From Erythrobacter ani (lineage in GTDB: Bacteria > Pseudomonadota > Alphaproteobacteria > Sphingomonadales > Sphingomonadaceae), in contig NZ_JAGSPB010000003.1 in the NCBI RefSeq assembly GCF_019204025.1, positions 62,001-126,000 on the forward strand: a stretch of DNA of 64,000 nucleotides. Direction: 5' to 3'. The translations under genes were made by a program, and so were the position numbers. Under the pieces are notes generated by a model. It did not search any database, was not told the DNA's origin, and saw only the letters and a list, made by a program, of their open reading frames with translations. Of this stretch, positions 38,078 to 49,629 are shown piece after piece; the first letter of the stretch is position 1; each line of letters starts with the position of its first letter.

Positions 38078-38607
38078 CAGTTGTTGTTCTCGTTTTCTGT
38101 GGCCGCGTCGGGCCCGTCAATAATCTCGCCCGCCGGCTCGAGGGAGATCGCGATAAGCTGCTTGCCGGGTTGCTGGCGCTCGCACCCCGTGGTGAGGATC
38201 TTTTCGAATGGCTGCGCCGCGCCGCGAACACGGTAGAGCGCAGGGTCTCTCCCGAGGAAAAACGCACCCTTCTCATCGACCGAACGCTGCATGAACTGAT
38301 CAACCGCAGTCGAGGTCTCGTTGGTCGATGCCATCCCGCGCGATCCCGCCGTTTCATCGCCGCCGTCGACGGTAAGCGCCTGCATTTCTTCAAGTCCGAG
38401 CTTGGTGATGTCGAATGTGTAGGTCGGTGTGTAATTGCCGTCCTTGTTGACGCGGCCGATTTCGGCGATCGCGTCCCATCCGGCCATCCTCTTTGCGCAT
38501 GCCTCGACGCTTTCATCGCGTTCGCGCGGGTCTGTACCGTCGAAGAGCGAGCAGCCGGAAAGCGTGGCCAGGCCAGCGACAACGGCAATCGGTTTCAGGC
38601 GCATCAT
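38077..38607 (-). CDS. predicted lipoprotein between carA and carB
   Basis: A protein of about 176 residues beginning [20 protein letters not shown], a lipoprotein signal with lipobox LSGC, so it is probably anchored in the outer or inner membrane facing the periplasm. The mature part is unremarkable: [34 protein letters not shown], and a final Asn-rich ENENNN. I do not recognise the family. Two adjacent ATGs (38607 and 38604) are possible. The latter overlaps the upstream stop as TGATG. Its own TGA overlaps the carB start. Confidence 0.72.
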   Translation of the reverse strand: MMRLKPIAVVAGLATLSGCSLFDGTDPRERDESVEACAKRMAGWDAIAEIGRVNKDGNYTPTYTFDITKLGLEEMQALTVDGGDETAGSRGMASTNETSTAVDQFMQRSVDEKGAFFLGRDPALYRVRGAAQPFEKILTTGCERQQPGKQLIAISLEPAGEIIDGPDAATENENNN

Positions 38608-39239
38608 GCCTTTTCCCCTGTATTCGGCTCGAAAGCGTATGTGAGTTTTGTGTAGCGATAAACGTAAGGAAGCGCGTCGATCCGGCTGATGCCTTCGCCA
38701 TGAACGAAAGTGCAATTGCGGCGAATGTCGATTATGCGCTCGCCATCGCGCACCAGGATATAGCTCAGCACGTAATGCTGGTGCGGATCATTGCGCCGGC
38801 CGACAACATCGATCTGGCGGACGGTATCGGAAATATCGCGGAGGATGTCCTCATCCCGGTAACCCTGATCCCTGCGAAGCTCCTCGCTGACCTCATGCAG
38901 AGCGTCGGGGTCGAAACCGTCTTCGCTGTAAAGTCCCTCGCTGGCGACAACCCGGCAATCCATCCGGCCGGCCACGGGCTTGTCGCTGTCTTCCTTGAAC
39001 AAAACAGGCCGCCAGAACGCGATCACCGGAAGCTCGCCTGCCCCCGCCTGAAGCGTGACCGAACCATCACCCTGAAAGGCCACGCCGGGCGCGATTTCAG
39101 CACCGGGCCACTCGGCAAGAGGCGGCGGCGTCATCGCCGGATTTTGGGCGAGCGCGGACGTCGAACTAATTATCGCCAATGCCGCGAAAGCACTGAGCCC
39201 CTTACTTCCGCAGAGGACAAGCGGCAACTGAACGCTCAC
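38604..39239 (-). CDS. exported protein of unknown function between carA and carB
   Basis: A 211-residue protein with a Sec signal peptide (GSKGLSAFAALAIISSTSAL, cleavage likely after ALA). The mature part has two cysteines that could form a disulfide (GRMDCRVVA and RRNCTFVHG), and a C-terminal stretch IDALPYVYRYTKLTYAFEPN. I do not recognise a family. It starts at GTG 39239, overlapping the carA stop (GTGA), and its stop overlaps the next lipoprotein gene, so it is embedded in the pyrimidine/arginine operon by coupling. Confidence 0.72.
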   Translation of the reverse strand: MSVQLPLVLCGSKGLSAFAALAIISSTSALAQNPAMTPPPLAEWPGAEIAPGVAFQGDGSVTLQAGAGELPVIAFWRPVLFKEDSDKPVAGRMDCRVVASEGLYSEDGFDPDALHEVSEELRRDQGYRDEDILRDISDTVRQIDVVGRRNDPHQHYVLSYILVRDGERIIDIRRNCTFVHGEGISRIDALPYVYRYTKLTYAFEPNTGEKA

Positions 39240-40414
39240 CCCAGCCCCCCGACGAACTTCTCGAACAGGTAAAAACTATCCTGCGGCCCCGGGCTTGCCT
39301 CCGGGTGATATTGCACCCCAAAAGCGCGCTTCCCTTTCACCGCGATCCCGCAGTTCGATCCGTCGAAGAGGCTCACATGGGTCTGCTCGAGACTATCTGG
39401 CAGAGTCTCCGCATCGATCGCGAAGCCGTGATTCATGCTGGTGATTTCAACGAGCCCTTCGCTTGCCCCCCAGCCCTCGCCCACGCGTTGCACCGGATGG
39501 TTTGCGCCGCGATGGCCCTGGTGCATCTTGGCAGTCTTTGCTCCCGCCGCGAGGCCCAGCATCTGGTGACCAAGGCAGATGCCGAAGAGCGGCACATCGC
39601 GCTCAAGCAATTCCCTGATGACCGGCACAGCGTATTCGCCCGTCGCCGCAGGATCGCCGGGGCCGTTCGAAAGGAACACGCCTTCCGGCTTCAGCGCCAT
39701 GATTTCGTCGATCGTGCTGCGCGCGGGGACCACCGTTACCTTCGCGCCCGCCTTCACGAGGTTGCGGAAGATATTGTCTTTCGCGCCGTAATCGATGGCG
39801 ACGACATGCGGGCGCTCGCGATTGCTTTCGGTATAGCCGAACCCGAGTTGCCAATGCCCACCGCGCCAATCTTCGCTTTCCTGCCGAGAGACGCGCGGGA
39901 CCAGATCCAGCCCTTCCAGACCGCTCCACTCCTGCGCCTGCCTGACCAGTGCATCGAGATCGAATGCGCCGCTCGGTTCATATGCGATGACGGCATTTGG
40001 CGCACCGTGCAGACGGACCCGGCGGGTCAGAGCGCGGGTGTCCACGCCGGACAGGCCGATCTTTCCGTGCTCCTTCATCCATTCAACGAATTCATTGCGG
40101 GCACGGAAATTGGAATGCGGGGTGACTTCCTCGCGGACGATGCAGCCGACTGCGCCCAAACCGCGACTTTCAACGTCTTCGTCATTTGCGCCGACATTGC
40201 CGATATGCGGGAAGGTGAATGTGACGATCTGGCTGTCGTAAGACGGATCGGTCATCACCTCCTGATAGCCGGTCATCGCGGTGTTGAAACACACCTCGCC
40301 CACGGCCGCGCCCATCGCGCCAAAGCCCTTCCCCCAGATCGCCGTCCCATCGGCCAGAACCAGGACTCCCGTCGCACCTTCAGGTTGCGCAGGACGTTGG
40401 GCAGCAGAAGCCAT
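39236..40414 (-). CDS. carA: carbamoyl-phosphate synthase, small (glutaminase) subunit
   Basis: A 392-residue class I glutamine amidotransferase that supplies ammonia to CarB. The N-terminal domain has FNTAMTGYQEVMTDPSYDSQ and DTRALTRRVRLHGA. The amidotransferase domain has FLSNGPGDP, the nucleophile in PLFGICLGHQMLGLA, and the His/Glu pair in FGVQYHPEASPGPQ. The start ATG at 40414 is the first gene of the carA-X-Y-carB run; the promoter is in the 157-base divergent gap with yqeY. Confidence 0.97.
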   Translation of the reverse strand: MASAAQRPAQPEGATGVLVLADGTAIWGKGFGAMGAAVGEVCFNTAMTGYQEVMTDPSYDSQIVTFTFPHIGNVGANDEDVESRGLGAVGCIVREEVTPHSNFRARNEFVEWMKEHGKIGLSGVDTRALTRRVRLHGAPNAVIAYEPSGAFDLDALVRQAQEWSGLEGLDLVPRVSRQESEDWRGGHWQLGFGYTESNRERPHVVAIDYGAKDNIFRNLVKAGAKVTVVPARSTIDEIMALKPEGVFLSNGPGDPAATGEYAVPVIRELLERDVPLFGICLGHQMLGLAAGAKTAKMHQGHRGANHPVQRVGEGWGASEGLVEITSMNHGFAIDAETLPDSLEQTHVSLFDGSNCGIAVKGKRAFGVQYHPEASPGPQDSFYLFEKFVGGLG

Positions 40415-40571
40415 TGGGGGCTCTCCGAGTCAGGTGTTTCCAGCAATGTCGCTAAGTCCCATCGGCTAGGCCCACAGCGGCTCTCCGTCAACCTAGGCGT
40501 GACGCTCGCAATGAGATAGAGAGCCGCGTTAAGCGATCCATCCACAACTTAGACGAAAAGACAGACACGCC

Positions 40572-41021
40572 ATGATCCGCGACGACATCAAAGCCGCCAC
40601 AATCACCGCCATGAAGGCAGGCGAAAAAGACCGCACCGCCACGCTTCGCCAGATCTCCGCCAAGATCAAGGATCGCGATATCGAGCAAAGGACGAGCGGG
40701 AAAGAGATACCCGATGACGAACTCGTCACCTCGGTTCTGCAAAAAATGGCGAAGCAACGACGCGAATCGATAACCATGTATGTTGACGGCGGCCGTGAAG
40801 AACTCGCCGAAAACGAGCGCCGGGAACTCGCCATTATCGACGAGTTCCTGCCGCAGATGATGAGCGAGGATGAAACCAGAGCCGCCATCGAAGAGGCCAA
40901 GGCAACCACTGGCGCCGCTTCCATTAAGGATATGGGCAAGGTGATGGCGGAACTGAAGAGCAGATACGGCGCTGTAATGGATATGGGCACCGCGAGTGCC
41001 ATGCTTAAGAACAGTTTTTGA
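40572..41021 (+). CDS. yqeY: GatB/YqeY domain-containing protein
   Basis: A 149-residue stand-alone YqeY-type protein, related to the tail domain of the GatB amidotransferase subunit. Typical stretches are IRDDIKAATITAMKAGEKDR, ARESITMYVDGGREELAENE-like helices (seen as RRESITMYVDGGREELAENE), FLPQMMSEDETRAAIEE and the terminal KDMGKVMAELKSRYGAVMDM. The exact role is not settled; it may bind tRNA or act in amidation. A yqeY-dnaG-rpoD order is common in alphaproteobacteria; here one lipoprotein gene is in between. Confidence 0.94.
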   Translation: MIRDDIKAATITAMKAGEKDRTATLRQISAKIKDRDIEQRTSGKEIPDDELVTSVLQKMAKQRRESITMYVDGGREELAENERRELAIIDEFLPQMMSEDETRAAIEEAKATTGAASIKDMGKVMAELKSRYGAVMDMGTASAMLKNSF

Positions 41022-41033
41022 GGGAACTCCGCT

Positions 41034-41798
41034 ATGATCCGCCACACGCTATTGATTGCGCCCGCTTTGCTTCTCACCGCCTGCGGCGATCCGGCAGCGG
41101 AAGTCGATTACGACGCCGACACGCCGGAGGCAGCGGAGCTTGAGGTGGCGACGACCGACGGGGAAGCGGCGGCGCTGCTGTCGGCAATCGATCCTGGAGA
41201 TTTCGCCGACCTGGAATTGGGCGCGAAGATTGTCGGTCCGCGCGGGCCGGAGGTAAAGACGAGCCTGAGCAACGAAGTCGGGATCCTTGCCGACATCACG
41301 TCCTTCGTCGCCTGTCCCGCCGGGATGGAGACATGCGATCCGAACACCGCACCTGAAGGTACGATCTACACCTACGTCCACATTGTCTATCCGGGCGAGG
41401 ACATGGATCCGACCACCGGCGCAGGCGCTGGCACCGATGATATCGATATCGAAAGCGCCGCCGCCTTCATGATGACCGCACCTGCGCACGGCTTCACCGG
41501 CGAAGCAGGCTTTTCCAAGGCCGAGGCAGTCGCCGCCGCCGGATCGAGCATCAATATCGTGGTGACTTGCGAAGAGGACGGACAGATATACTGGACTGCC
41601 AATGCCGGAGATGGCGGCGATCAATGGGAAGATGCCGAACCCATCACGTTCTATTGGCGCTCCACTCTTCCGCCTGCCGGTCCGGCGGTAAGCTATGCCA
41701 TTCGTGCCAACGGTGCTTCCGCTTCTGGCGAAGGCCCGTACCCGGCGAAGGATGACAACGCGACCAATGCATGCACAGCGATACCCACAGCCGGTTGA
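41034..41798 (+). CDS. predicted lipoprotein inserted between yqeY and dnaG
   Basis: A 254-residue protein with the lipoprotein signal MIRHTLLIAPALLLTACGDP (lipobox LTAC, Cys 17). The mature part is strongly acidic and contains a pair of cysteines around VACPAGMETCDPN, plus single ones at VVTCEEDG and NACTAIP, so disulfides are likely in the periplasm. No enzyme motif seen. Start 12 bases after yqeY with GAGGGAA upstream; 44 bases separate it from dnaG, so it is probably co-transcribed with the replication/transcription genes. Confidence 0.75.
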   Translation: MIRHTLLIAPALLLTACGDPAAEVDYDADTPEAAELEVATTDGEAAALLSAIDPGDFADLELGAKIVGPRGPEVKTSLSNEVGILADITSFVACPAGMETCDPNTAPEGTIYTYVHIVYPGEDMDPTTGAGAGTDDIDIESAAAFMMTAPAHGFTGEAGFSKAEAVAAAGSSINIVVTCEEDGQIYWTANAGDGGDQWEDAEPITFYWRSTLPPAGPAVSYAIRANGASASGEGPYPAKDDNATNACTAIPTAG

Positions 41799-41842
41799 TC
41801 TTCGCGCTTGAATGATTGGCGTGCGGGGCGCATTTTCCCCGC

Positions 41843-43744
41843 ATGACCATCACCCCGCAATGGAAAGATGAACTGCGCGCGCGCATCACTCTGTCCACTG
41901 TTATCCTGCGCACAGACAAGATTACCAAGGCGGGCCGGGAGTGGAAGGGGTGCTGCCCGTTCCACGATGAGAAGACACCGAGCTTTTACGTCAACGATCA
42001 GAAGCAATTCTATCATTGCTTCGGCTGCGGCGCGCATGGCGATGTCATCAGCTGGATGACCGAGCAGCGCGGGCTGTCCTTTATCGACGCGATCAAGGAA
42101 CTCGCCGCAGAAGCAGGGATGGAAGTCCCCGCTCCCGACCCTGTCGCAGCGAAAAAGGCCGAGAAACGCGCCAGCCTGATCGACGTGACGACCGATGCGC
42201 AGGAATGGTTCGTCGACAATTTGCGCGGCGCCGATGGGCGCGAGGCGCTCGAGTATTTGCAGCAGCGGGGACTGAAACCGGAGACATTGCGCGAATTCGG
42301 CTTCGGATATGCGCCGGAGAGCAAGCAAGCCCTGAACCGCGCCCTGGCTCGCTATGACGAGGGAATGCTGGTCGATACCGGTATGCGCATCCGTACCGAT
42401 GATGGCACCACGTATGACCGGTTTCGCGGGCGGGTCATGCTGCCGATCCAGGACACCCGCGGACGGGTGATCGCATTTGGCGGGCGCATCCTCCAAGACC
42501 GTGATGGTCTCGCGAAATATCTCAACTCGCCCGACACGCCGCTCTTCGATAAAGGGCGCACCCTTTATAACCTGCACCGCGCCGCACCAGCCTCTCGCCA
42601 GACAGGCAGAGTCATCGTCGTCGAGGGATATATGGACGTCGTGGCCCTGGCGCAGGCCGGGTTTAACGACGCCGTCGCCCCGCTCGGCACGGCGCTTACG
42701 GAGATGCAGCTCGAAATGCTTTGGCGCATGGTCGAGGTGCCAGTGCTGTGTTTCGACGGTGACCAAGCGGGACAACGGGCCGCCATGCGTGCGATCGGTC
42801 GCGCTTTACCGATGCTCGCCCCAATGCGTTCGCTCTCCATCGTTCGCCTTCCAAGCGGAATGGATCCCGACGATCTCATCAACAGCCAGGGCCGAGGAGC
42901 AATGGAACGATTGCTGGCGGAACCGAAAAGCATGCTCGACACGCTTTGGGAATTTGAGCGGGATGCACAGCCGCTTGAAAGCCCCGAGGCAAAGGCGGGG
43001 CTGAAGGCGCGGCTTATGGAGCATGTTGACACGATCCAGGACCGCGATATCCAGTCGCTGTACCGGCGCGACCTGCTCGACCGTTTCTCGGCATTCGCCT
43101 ATCCACCGCGCAAACCACGCGAACAAGCCAAGCGTGGGCCATGGCAAGGCGCCACAGCTGTTCCGAAAACGCTTTCCGCCGGTGCGCGCGCGACCTTGCA
43201 GAAGGCGATGGCGGGCGGACAGAGATCCGATCTTTTGAGCGCGGTGATCGCCGGTCTGGTGCGCCACCCGGACGAGATTTCTGGGCATTCCGAAGCCCTC
43301 ATCCGGCTCGCCCGGCATGACCAAAACGCCGCACCCGCAATTGAATCGCTGATAGAGCTATCGGAAACGCTTGATTCGGGCGGTCAAAGCGCCATATCAG
43401 CGGAGCAAGGCTATCCTGCCCCACCGGTAGACAATCGTTATACCTTCCTTCGAGAAGGCACGCCCCCCGGTGAAGCGCGCGAGGAACTGGCCGAAGCTGT
43501 GTCGTTGCTGGCCCATAAACCAGCGCTCGAAGCTGCCATGGCAGCAACGGTTGCGAGGTTTGAGGATGATCCGGAAGGATCCTTTGCAGAACAGGCCCGC
43601 TTGCGGCAGCAGCTCACAACAGTTGAAGAGCGTTTGAAGGCATTCGGACGCAAACGGGCCGCCTCTCCGGCGGACAGGGACAGAAATTCGGTGGTGTCGG
43701 ACAGCCAGACGGGCGAAACGGCAGACAACCTCGAGATGGATTGA
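41843..43744 (+). CDS. dnaG: DNA primase
   Basis: A 633-residue primase. The N-terminal CHC2 zinc finger is CCPFHDEKTPSFYVNDQKQF followed by YHCFGCGAHGD at about residues 37-64. The TOPRIM catalytic core includes VIVVEGYMDVVALAQAGF and FDGDQAGQRAA. A C-terminal helicase-binding region of lower conservation follows. The ATG at 41843 fits the family start (MTITPQWKDELRARI). rpoD follows after nine bases, the classical macromolecular-synthesis arrangement but without rpsU. Confidence 0.97.
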   Translation: MTITPQWKDELRARITLSTVILRTDKITKAGREWKGCCPFHDEKTPSFYVNDQKQFYHCFGCGAHGDVISWMTEQRGLSFIDAIKELAAEAGMEVPAPDPVAAKKAEKRASLIDVTTDAQEWFVDNLRGADGREALEYLQQRGLKPETLREFGFGYAPESKQALNRALARYDEGMLVDTGMRIRTDDGTTYDRFRGRVMLPIQDTRGRVIAFGGRILQDRDGLAKYLNSPDTPLFDKGRTLYNLHRAAPASRQTGRVIVVEGYMDVVALAQAGFNDAVAPLGTALTEMQLEMLWRMVEVPVLCFDGDQAGQRAAMRAIGRALPMLAPMRSLSIVRLPSGMDPDDLINSQGRGAMERLLAEPKSMLDTLWEFERDAQPLESPEAKAGLKARLMEHVDTIQDRDIQSLYRRDLLDRFSAFAYPPRKPREQAKRGPWQGATAVPKTLSAGARATLQKAMAGGQRSDLLSAVIAGLVRHPDEISGHSEALIRLARHDQNAAPAIESLIELSETLDSGGQSAISAEQGYPAPPVDNRYTFLREGTPPGEAREELAEAVSLLAHKPALEAAMAATVARFEDDPEGSFAEQARLRQQLTTVEERLKAFGRKRAASPADRDRNSVVSDSQTGETADNLEMD

Positions 43745-43753
43745 TAGCGATAC

Positions 43754-45784
<2,031 letters not shown>

Positions 45785-45820
45785 CATAGACCTGGATCAG
45801 CAGCAGCGCTCGCGGTAGGC

Positions 45821-46513
45821 ATGACGACGAAAAATATCGTTATTACAGGTGGTTCCTCAGGGATTGGCGTGGCCTGCGCAAAGGCGGTCGTTGCATCCGG
45901 GCATCGCGTAGCTCTTGTGGCAAGATCGAAGGACAAGCTCGATCAGATTGTCGTAGAGCTGGGTGCTGAAAACGCAATCGCGGTACAGTGCGACGTGACC
46001 AAACCTGCAGAGCAGGAAGCCATGTTCGCCGAGGTTTTGGCGCAATTCGGGACCATCGATGCGGTCTTCGCCAATGCAGGCTTGGGCGCCTCCGCTACCG
46101 GAACCGAGCACGGTGAGATCGAAAATTTTCACGAAATGATCCTCGTCAATAATTTTGCGGTGACCGTCACTTGCAAACTGGCGATCCCTCACCTGCGAAA
46201 GACGAAGGGCCAATTGATACTCATCGGCTCGCAGGCAGGACATGTGGCCCTGTCAGGATCAGTCTATAGCGCCACGAAATGGTTTATCCGCGGATATGCC
46301 AAGAACCTCTCAAATGAGCTTATCGAGCACGGCGTTCGGGTGACGAGTATCGATCCGGGTATGGTCGACACGCCCTTTTTTGATGAACCGAAACCGACCG
46401 CTCTTCGGCCCGATGATATCGGGGAGGCATTTGCTTACATTATAAATCTGCCAGACCATGCGCGGATTGCCGAGTTGGAAATTTATCCCACTGTTGGCGC
46501 TCATCACTCCTGA
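45821..46513 (+). CDS. short-chain dehydrogenase/reductase
   Basis: A 230-residue classical SDR in the cytoplasm. The cofactor loop is ITGGSSGIGVA, NNAG is present as FANAGLG, the catalytic Ser is in ILIGSQAGHVALSG, and the Tyr/Lys pair is YSATK. IDPGMVDTPFF is the usual turn after strand 6. It resembles the YdfG/serine 3-dehydrogenase-like branch (NLPDHARIAELEIYPT near the C-terminus), but the substrate is not certain. An inverted repeat GATCAAT/ATTGATC overlaps and follows its stop (46512-46539). Confidence 0.85.
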   Translation: MTTKNIVITGGSSGIGVACAKAVVASGHRVALVARSKDKLDQIVVELGAENAIAVQCDVTKPAEQEAMFAEVLAQFGTIDAVFANAGLGASATGTEHGEIENFHEMILVNNFAVTVTCKLAIPHLRKTKGQLILIGSQAGHVALSGSVYSATKWFIRGYAKNLSNELIEHGVRVTSIDPGMVDTPFFDEPKPTALRPDDIGEAFAYIINLPDHARIAELEIYPTVGAHHS

Positions 46514-46617
46514 TCAATCCAGCATTCACAGCATTGATCGCGCGCAGGTTGGACATGGCTAACTTTGCATGCAACACATGCTGGTGAGAGAGGTCGTTCG
46601 ATATAATCTGTTGAGGA

Positions 46618-47262
46618 ATGTCATCCGTGCCCACCTCTCAACCCAAAACCATCGCAATCGTCAGCCAGAAGGGCGGCTCAGGCAAGACGACCCTTGCTGT
46701 CCATCTTGCGACCCGCGCCGCGCAAGCTGGCCTTGAAAGCTGCGTGATCGACACCGATCCGCAGGCGACCGCCGCGGCCTGGTCCGACTGGCGCGGCGAC
46801 TTTCTGCCGGTCGTCGTAACGAGCCCGCCAGCGCGGCTTGGCAGGACTATCGAAAGCGCAAGCAAGAACGGCGTCGATTTCATCGTCATCGACACCCCTC
46901 CCCACGCCGATGCCGCCGCTCGCGAGGCGATCAAGGCGGCCGACATAGTACTGGTCCCGTCAAAACCGCGCGCATTCGATCTGCACGCGCTTGAGCCGAT
47001 CGCAGACCTTATCTCCTTCGCGAAAAAGCCCGCATATGTGGTGCTCAACTCGGTTCCGGCAGGCGCCACCGTCTTGTCCGAAGACGCGCGCAAATCCGCC
47101 AAGAAAATGGGCCTCAAGATGTGCTCGGTCTCTCTCGGGGACCGCGCTGCTTTTCATCGCTCCTCGGCGAAGGGTGAGACAGCGGCCGAAATCGATCCCG
47201 ATGGCAAGGCAGCCAAGGAGATCGAAAAACTGTGGAAGTGGCTCAACAAGAAGCTGGCCTGA
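46618..47262 (+). CDS. ParA-family ATPase without a ParB partner
   Basis: A 214-residue small ParA-type ATPase. It has the deviant Walker A SQKGGSGKTT (with the signature Lys), switch I IDTDPQATAAAWSDWRG, Walker B FIVIDTPPHAD, and a C-terminal helix rich in Lys (AAKEIEKLWKWLNKKLA). It lacks the N-terminal HTH of plasmid P1-type ParA, so it is the short Ib/orphan type. No ParB gene or parS-like repeat is nearby. Orphan ParAs often position large protein complexes; that is inference. Start ATG at 46618; a GAGG lies very close to it. Confidence 0.85.
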   Translation: MSSVPTSQPKTIAIVSQKGGSGKTTLAVHLATRAAQAGLESCVIDTDPQATAAAWSDWRGDFLPVVVTSPPARLGRTIESASKNGVDFIVIDTPPHADAAAREAIKAADIVLVPSKPRAFDLHALEPIADLISFAKKPAYVVLNSVPAGATVLSEDARKSAKKMGLKMCSVSLGDRAAFHRSSAKGETAAEIDPDGKAAKEIEKLWKWLNKKLA

Positions 47263-47347
47263 GCCTGAGCCCAAAAACCGACGCGATCGGTAGAAAAGCC
47301 GCTCACACGGGGTGGAGAGAATCGATCTGCCGCCCTATGTAAGCGCC

Positions 47348-47827
47348 ATGCGTATTGCCATTGCCTCAGACCACGCCGCGACCGACCTGAAAGCGCAACT
47401 CGCTGAATGGCTGATCGATGAAGGCCACGAAGTCGCCGATCTCGGCCCGGATGCGGGCGAAAGCGTGGATTACCCGGATTACGGATACAAACTCGCAAGC
47501 GTGGTTGCAGATGGCACGGTCGAATACGGTATCGCGCTGTGCGGATCGGGCATCGGCATTTCCATCAGCGTCAATCGCCATCCGGCGGTTCGGTGCGCGC
47601 TCGTTTCCGAACCTCTTTCCGCCGCGCTAGCCCGCGAACATAACGACGCCAATTGCCTCGCCATGGGTGCGCGCCTGATCGGCATCGAAATGGCAAAATC
47701 GTGCGTGGCGACATTCCTCAACACCGAATTTGCAGATGCAGGCGATCCTTCGGGTCGTCACCAACGACGCGTCGCCAAGCTCGGCAATCCGCCAACCTCT
47801 CCCGATCATATCGAGACGCATCAATGA
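47348..47827 (+). CDS. rpiB: ribose-5-phosphate isomerase B
   Basis: A 159-residue RpiB, interconverting ribose 5-phosphate and ribulose 5-phosphate. The family marks are [37 protein letters not shown] with the catalytic Cys, and [18 protein letters not shown] with the general-acid His. The product ribulose 5-phosphate also feeds RibB, encoded elsewhere in the window. The ATG at 47348 fits the family; 12 upstream codons in frame are not conserved. It overlaps glyA by four bases (ATGA). Confidence 0.96.
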   Translation: MRIAIASDHAATDLKAQLAEWLIDEGHEVADLGPDAGESVDYPDYGYKLASVVADGTVEYGIALCGSGIGISISVNRHPAVRCALVSEPLSAALAREHNDANCLAMGARLIGIEMAKSCVATFLNTEFADAGDPSGRHQRRVAKLGNPPTSPDHIETHQ

Positions 47828-49134
47828 GCACGCAGCCTAACGAAGTTCTGAATTCGATGGATTCATTCTGGAACGATGACCTTGCGACCGTCGATCCTGA
47901 GATTGCAGCGGCGATTGGCAATGAGCTGAAGCGCCAACAGGACAAGATCGAGCTGATCGCGAGCGAGAACATCGCATCCAAAGCTGTGCTCAAAGCGACG
48001 GGCAGCGTGTTCACCAATAAATATGCCGAGGGCTATCCGGGCAAGCGTTATTACGGCGGCTGCGACTACGCCGATGTGGTCGAAACGCTCGCAATTGATC
48101 GCGCCAAGCAATTGTTTGGATGCGAATTCGCCAATGTGCAGCCCAATAGCGGTAGCCAGATGAACCAGGCGGTCTTCCTCGCACTGCTCGAGCCGGGCGA
48201 CACGTTCATGGGGCTCGATCTGAACTCTGGCGGGCACCTGACCCACGGGTCGCCGGTGAACATGAGCGGCAAGTGGTTCAACCCTGTCAGCTATGGGGTC
48301 CGCAAGGATGATGAACTCATCGACATGAACGAGGTTGCCGCCACCGCGCGTGAGCATAAGCCAAAGCTGATCATCTGCGGCGGCACGGCCTATTCGCGCA
48401 TCTGGGACTTCGCGGCGTTCCGCGCCATCGCCGATGAAGTTGGTGCAATCCTGCTATGCGACATGAGCCACATTTCCGGTCTCGTTGCCGGGGGCGCACA
48501 TCCCTCGCCCTTCCCCCATTGCGATATCGTCACATCGACAACGCACAAGAGCCTCCGCGGCCCGCGCTCTGGCATCATTTTGTGGAACGACGAGAAGTAT
48601 ACGAAACCGCTGAATATGGCTGTTTTTCCCGGACTTCAGGGCGGCCCATTGATGCACGTCATCGCTGCCAAGGCGGTCGCCTTCAAAGAGGCCTTGCAGC
48701 CTGAATTCAAGAGCTACGCCCGCCGCATCGTCGAAAATGCTCGCGCGCTCGCCGCGAGCCTCGAGGAGAACGGGCTCCGGATCGTGTCGGGCGGGACCGA
48801 CAATCATTCGATGCTTGTCGATCTCACCGCGAAAGACGTGACCGGCAAAGCCGCCGAAGCGGGCCTCGATCGCGCCTGGCTGACTTGCAACAAGAACGGC
48901 ATTCCGTTCGATACCCGCTCGCCATTCGTGACCAGCGGCATTCGTCTCGGCACACCGGCGGGCACCACGCGCGGCTTCGGCCCGGCGGAGTTCCGGACCG
49001 TTGGTAAGCTGATCAGCGAAGTTGTCGATGGTCTGTCGAAAAACGGGCCCGAAGGCGACGCGCAGATCGAAGAAAGCGTGCGGAGGCGCGTGGCTGAGCT
49101 GTGCGCCGACTTCCCCGTCTATCCCGACGCCTGA
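47824..49134 (+). CDS. glyA: serine hydroxymethyltransferase
   Basis: A 436-residue PLP enzyme interconverting serine and glycine with transfer of one carbon to tetrahydrofolate. It shows [56 protein letters not shown], and the PLP lysine in [17 protein letters not shown]. The ATG at 47824 overlaps the rpiB stop; a much longer open frame upstream is only a shadow of rpiB. nrdR follows after 12 bases, a common glyA-nrdR neighbourhood. Confidence 0.98.
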   Translation: MSTQPNEVLNSMDSFWNDDLATVDPEIAAAIGNELKRQQDKIELIASENIASKAVLKATGSVFTNKYAEGYPGKRYYGGCDYADVVETLAIDRAKQLFGCEFANVQPNSGSQMNQAVFLALLEPGDTFMGLDLNSGGHLTHGSPVNMSGKWFNPVSYGVRKDDELIDMNEVAATAREHKPKLIICGGTAYSRIWDFAAFRAIADEVGAILLCDMSHISGLVAGGAHPSPFPHCDIVTSTTHKSLRGPRSGIILWNDEKYTKPLNMAVFPGLQGGPLMHVIAAKAVAFKEALQPEFKSYARRIVENARALAASLEENGLRIVSGGTDNHSMLVDLTAKDVTGKAAEAGLDRAWLTCNKNGIPFDTRSPFVTSGIRLGTPAGTTRGFGPAEFRTVGKLISEVVDGLSKNGPEGDAQIEESVRRRVAELCADFPVYPDA

Positions 49135-49146
49135 GCCTGATACCGC

Positions 49147-49623
49147 ATGCGTTGCCCCTTTTGCGCTCACGATGACAGCCAGGTAAAAGACAGCCGCCCG
49201 ACAGAGGATGCCACCGCCATCCGGCGTCGGCGGCAGTGTTCGCATTGCGGAGCGCGCTTCACCACTTTCGAGCGCGTGCAGCTGCGTGAAGTCGTAATCG
49301 TCAAGGCTGGCAAGGACGGCTCAGATCTACGGCGCGAACCCTTCGACCGATCCAAACTCGAACATTCGGTATCCCTCGCGTGCCGAAAACGCGGGGTCAA
49401 TCAGGAGCGTATCGATCAGCTTATTTCGGGGATCCAGCGACAGGTCGAAACAGCCGGCGAAGCAGAAGTCGCTTCGGCCAAGATCGGCGAAATGGTGATG
49501 GACGGACTGAAACAGATCGACAGTGTCGCCTATATTCGCTTCGCCAGCGTTTATCGTGATTTTTCAGAAGCCAGGGACTTCGAGGAATTTGCGAGCACCG
49601 TAGCCGAAGCGGCAAAAGACTGA
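49147..49623 (+). CDS. nrdR: transcriptional repressor NrdR
   Basis: A 158-residue repressor of ribonucleotide reductase genes. The N-terminal zinc ribbon is [17 protein letters not shown] with the second pair in [16 protein letters not shown]. The ATP-cone follows ([20 protein letters not shown] onward), which senses ATP/dATP. It is a near-perfect match in length and motif order. No nrd structural gene is in the window, so its targets (NrdR boxes) are elsewhere. Confidence 0.97.
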   Translation: MRCPFCAHDDSQVKDSRPTEDATAIRRRRQCSHCGARFTTFERVQLREVVIVKAGKDGSDLRREPFDRSKLEHSVSLACRKRGVNQERIDQLISGIQRQVETAGEAEVASAKIGEMVMDGLKQIDSVAYIRFASVYRDFSEARDFEEFASTVAEAAKD

Positions 49624-49629
49624 TCCCGC

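Noticed and set aside
37223..38236. A 337-codon frame antisense to carB
   Set aside because: It is a shadow of carB in a G+C-rich genome; long antisense frames also cover ppdK (1177-2094) and mrdA (20407-21600).
47277..47291. Hairpin ACCGA-CGCGA-TCGGT as a terminator of the ParA gene
   Set aside because: The T-run follows only on the minus strand, where there is no gene; the stem is just five pairs.
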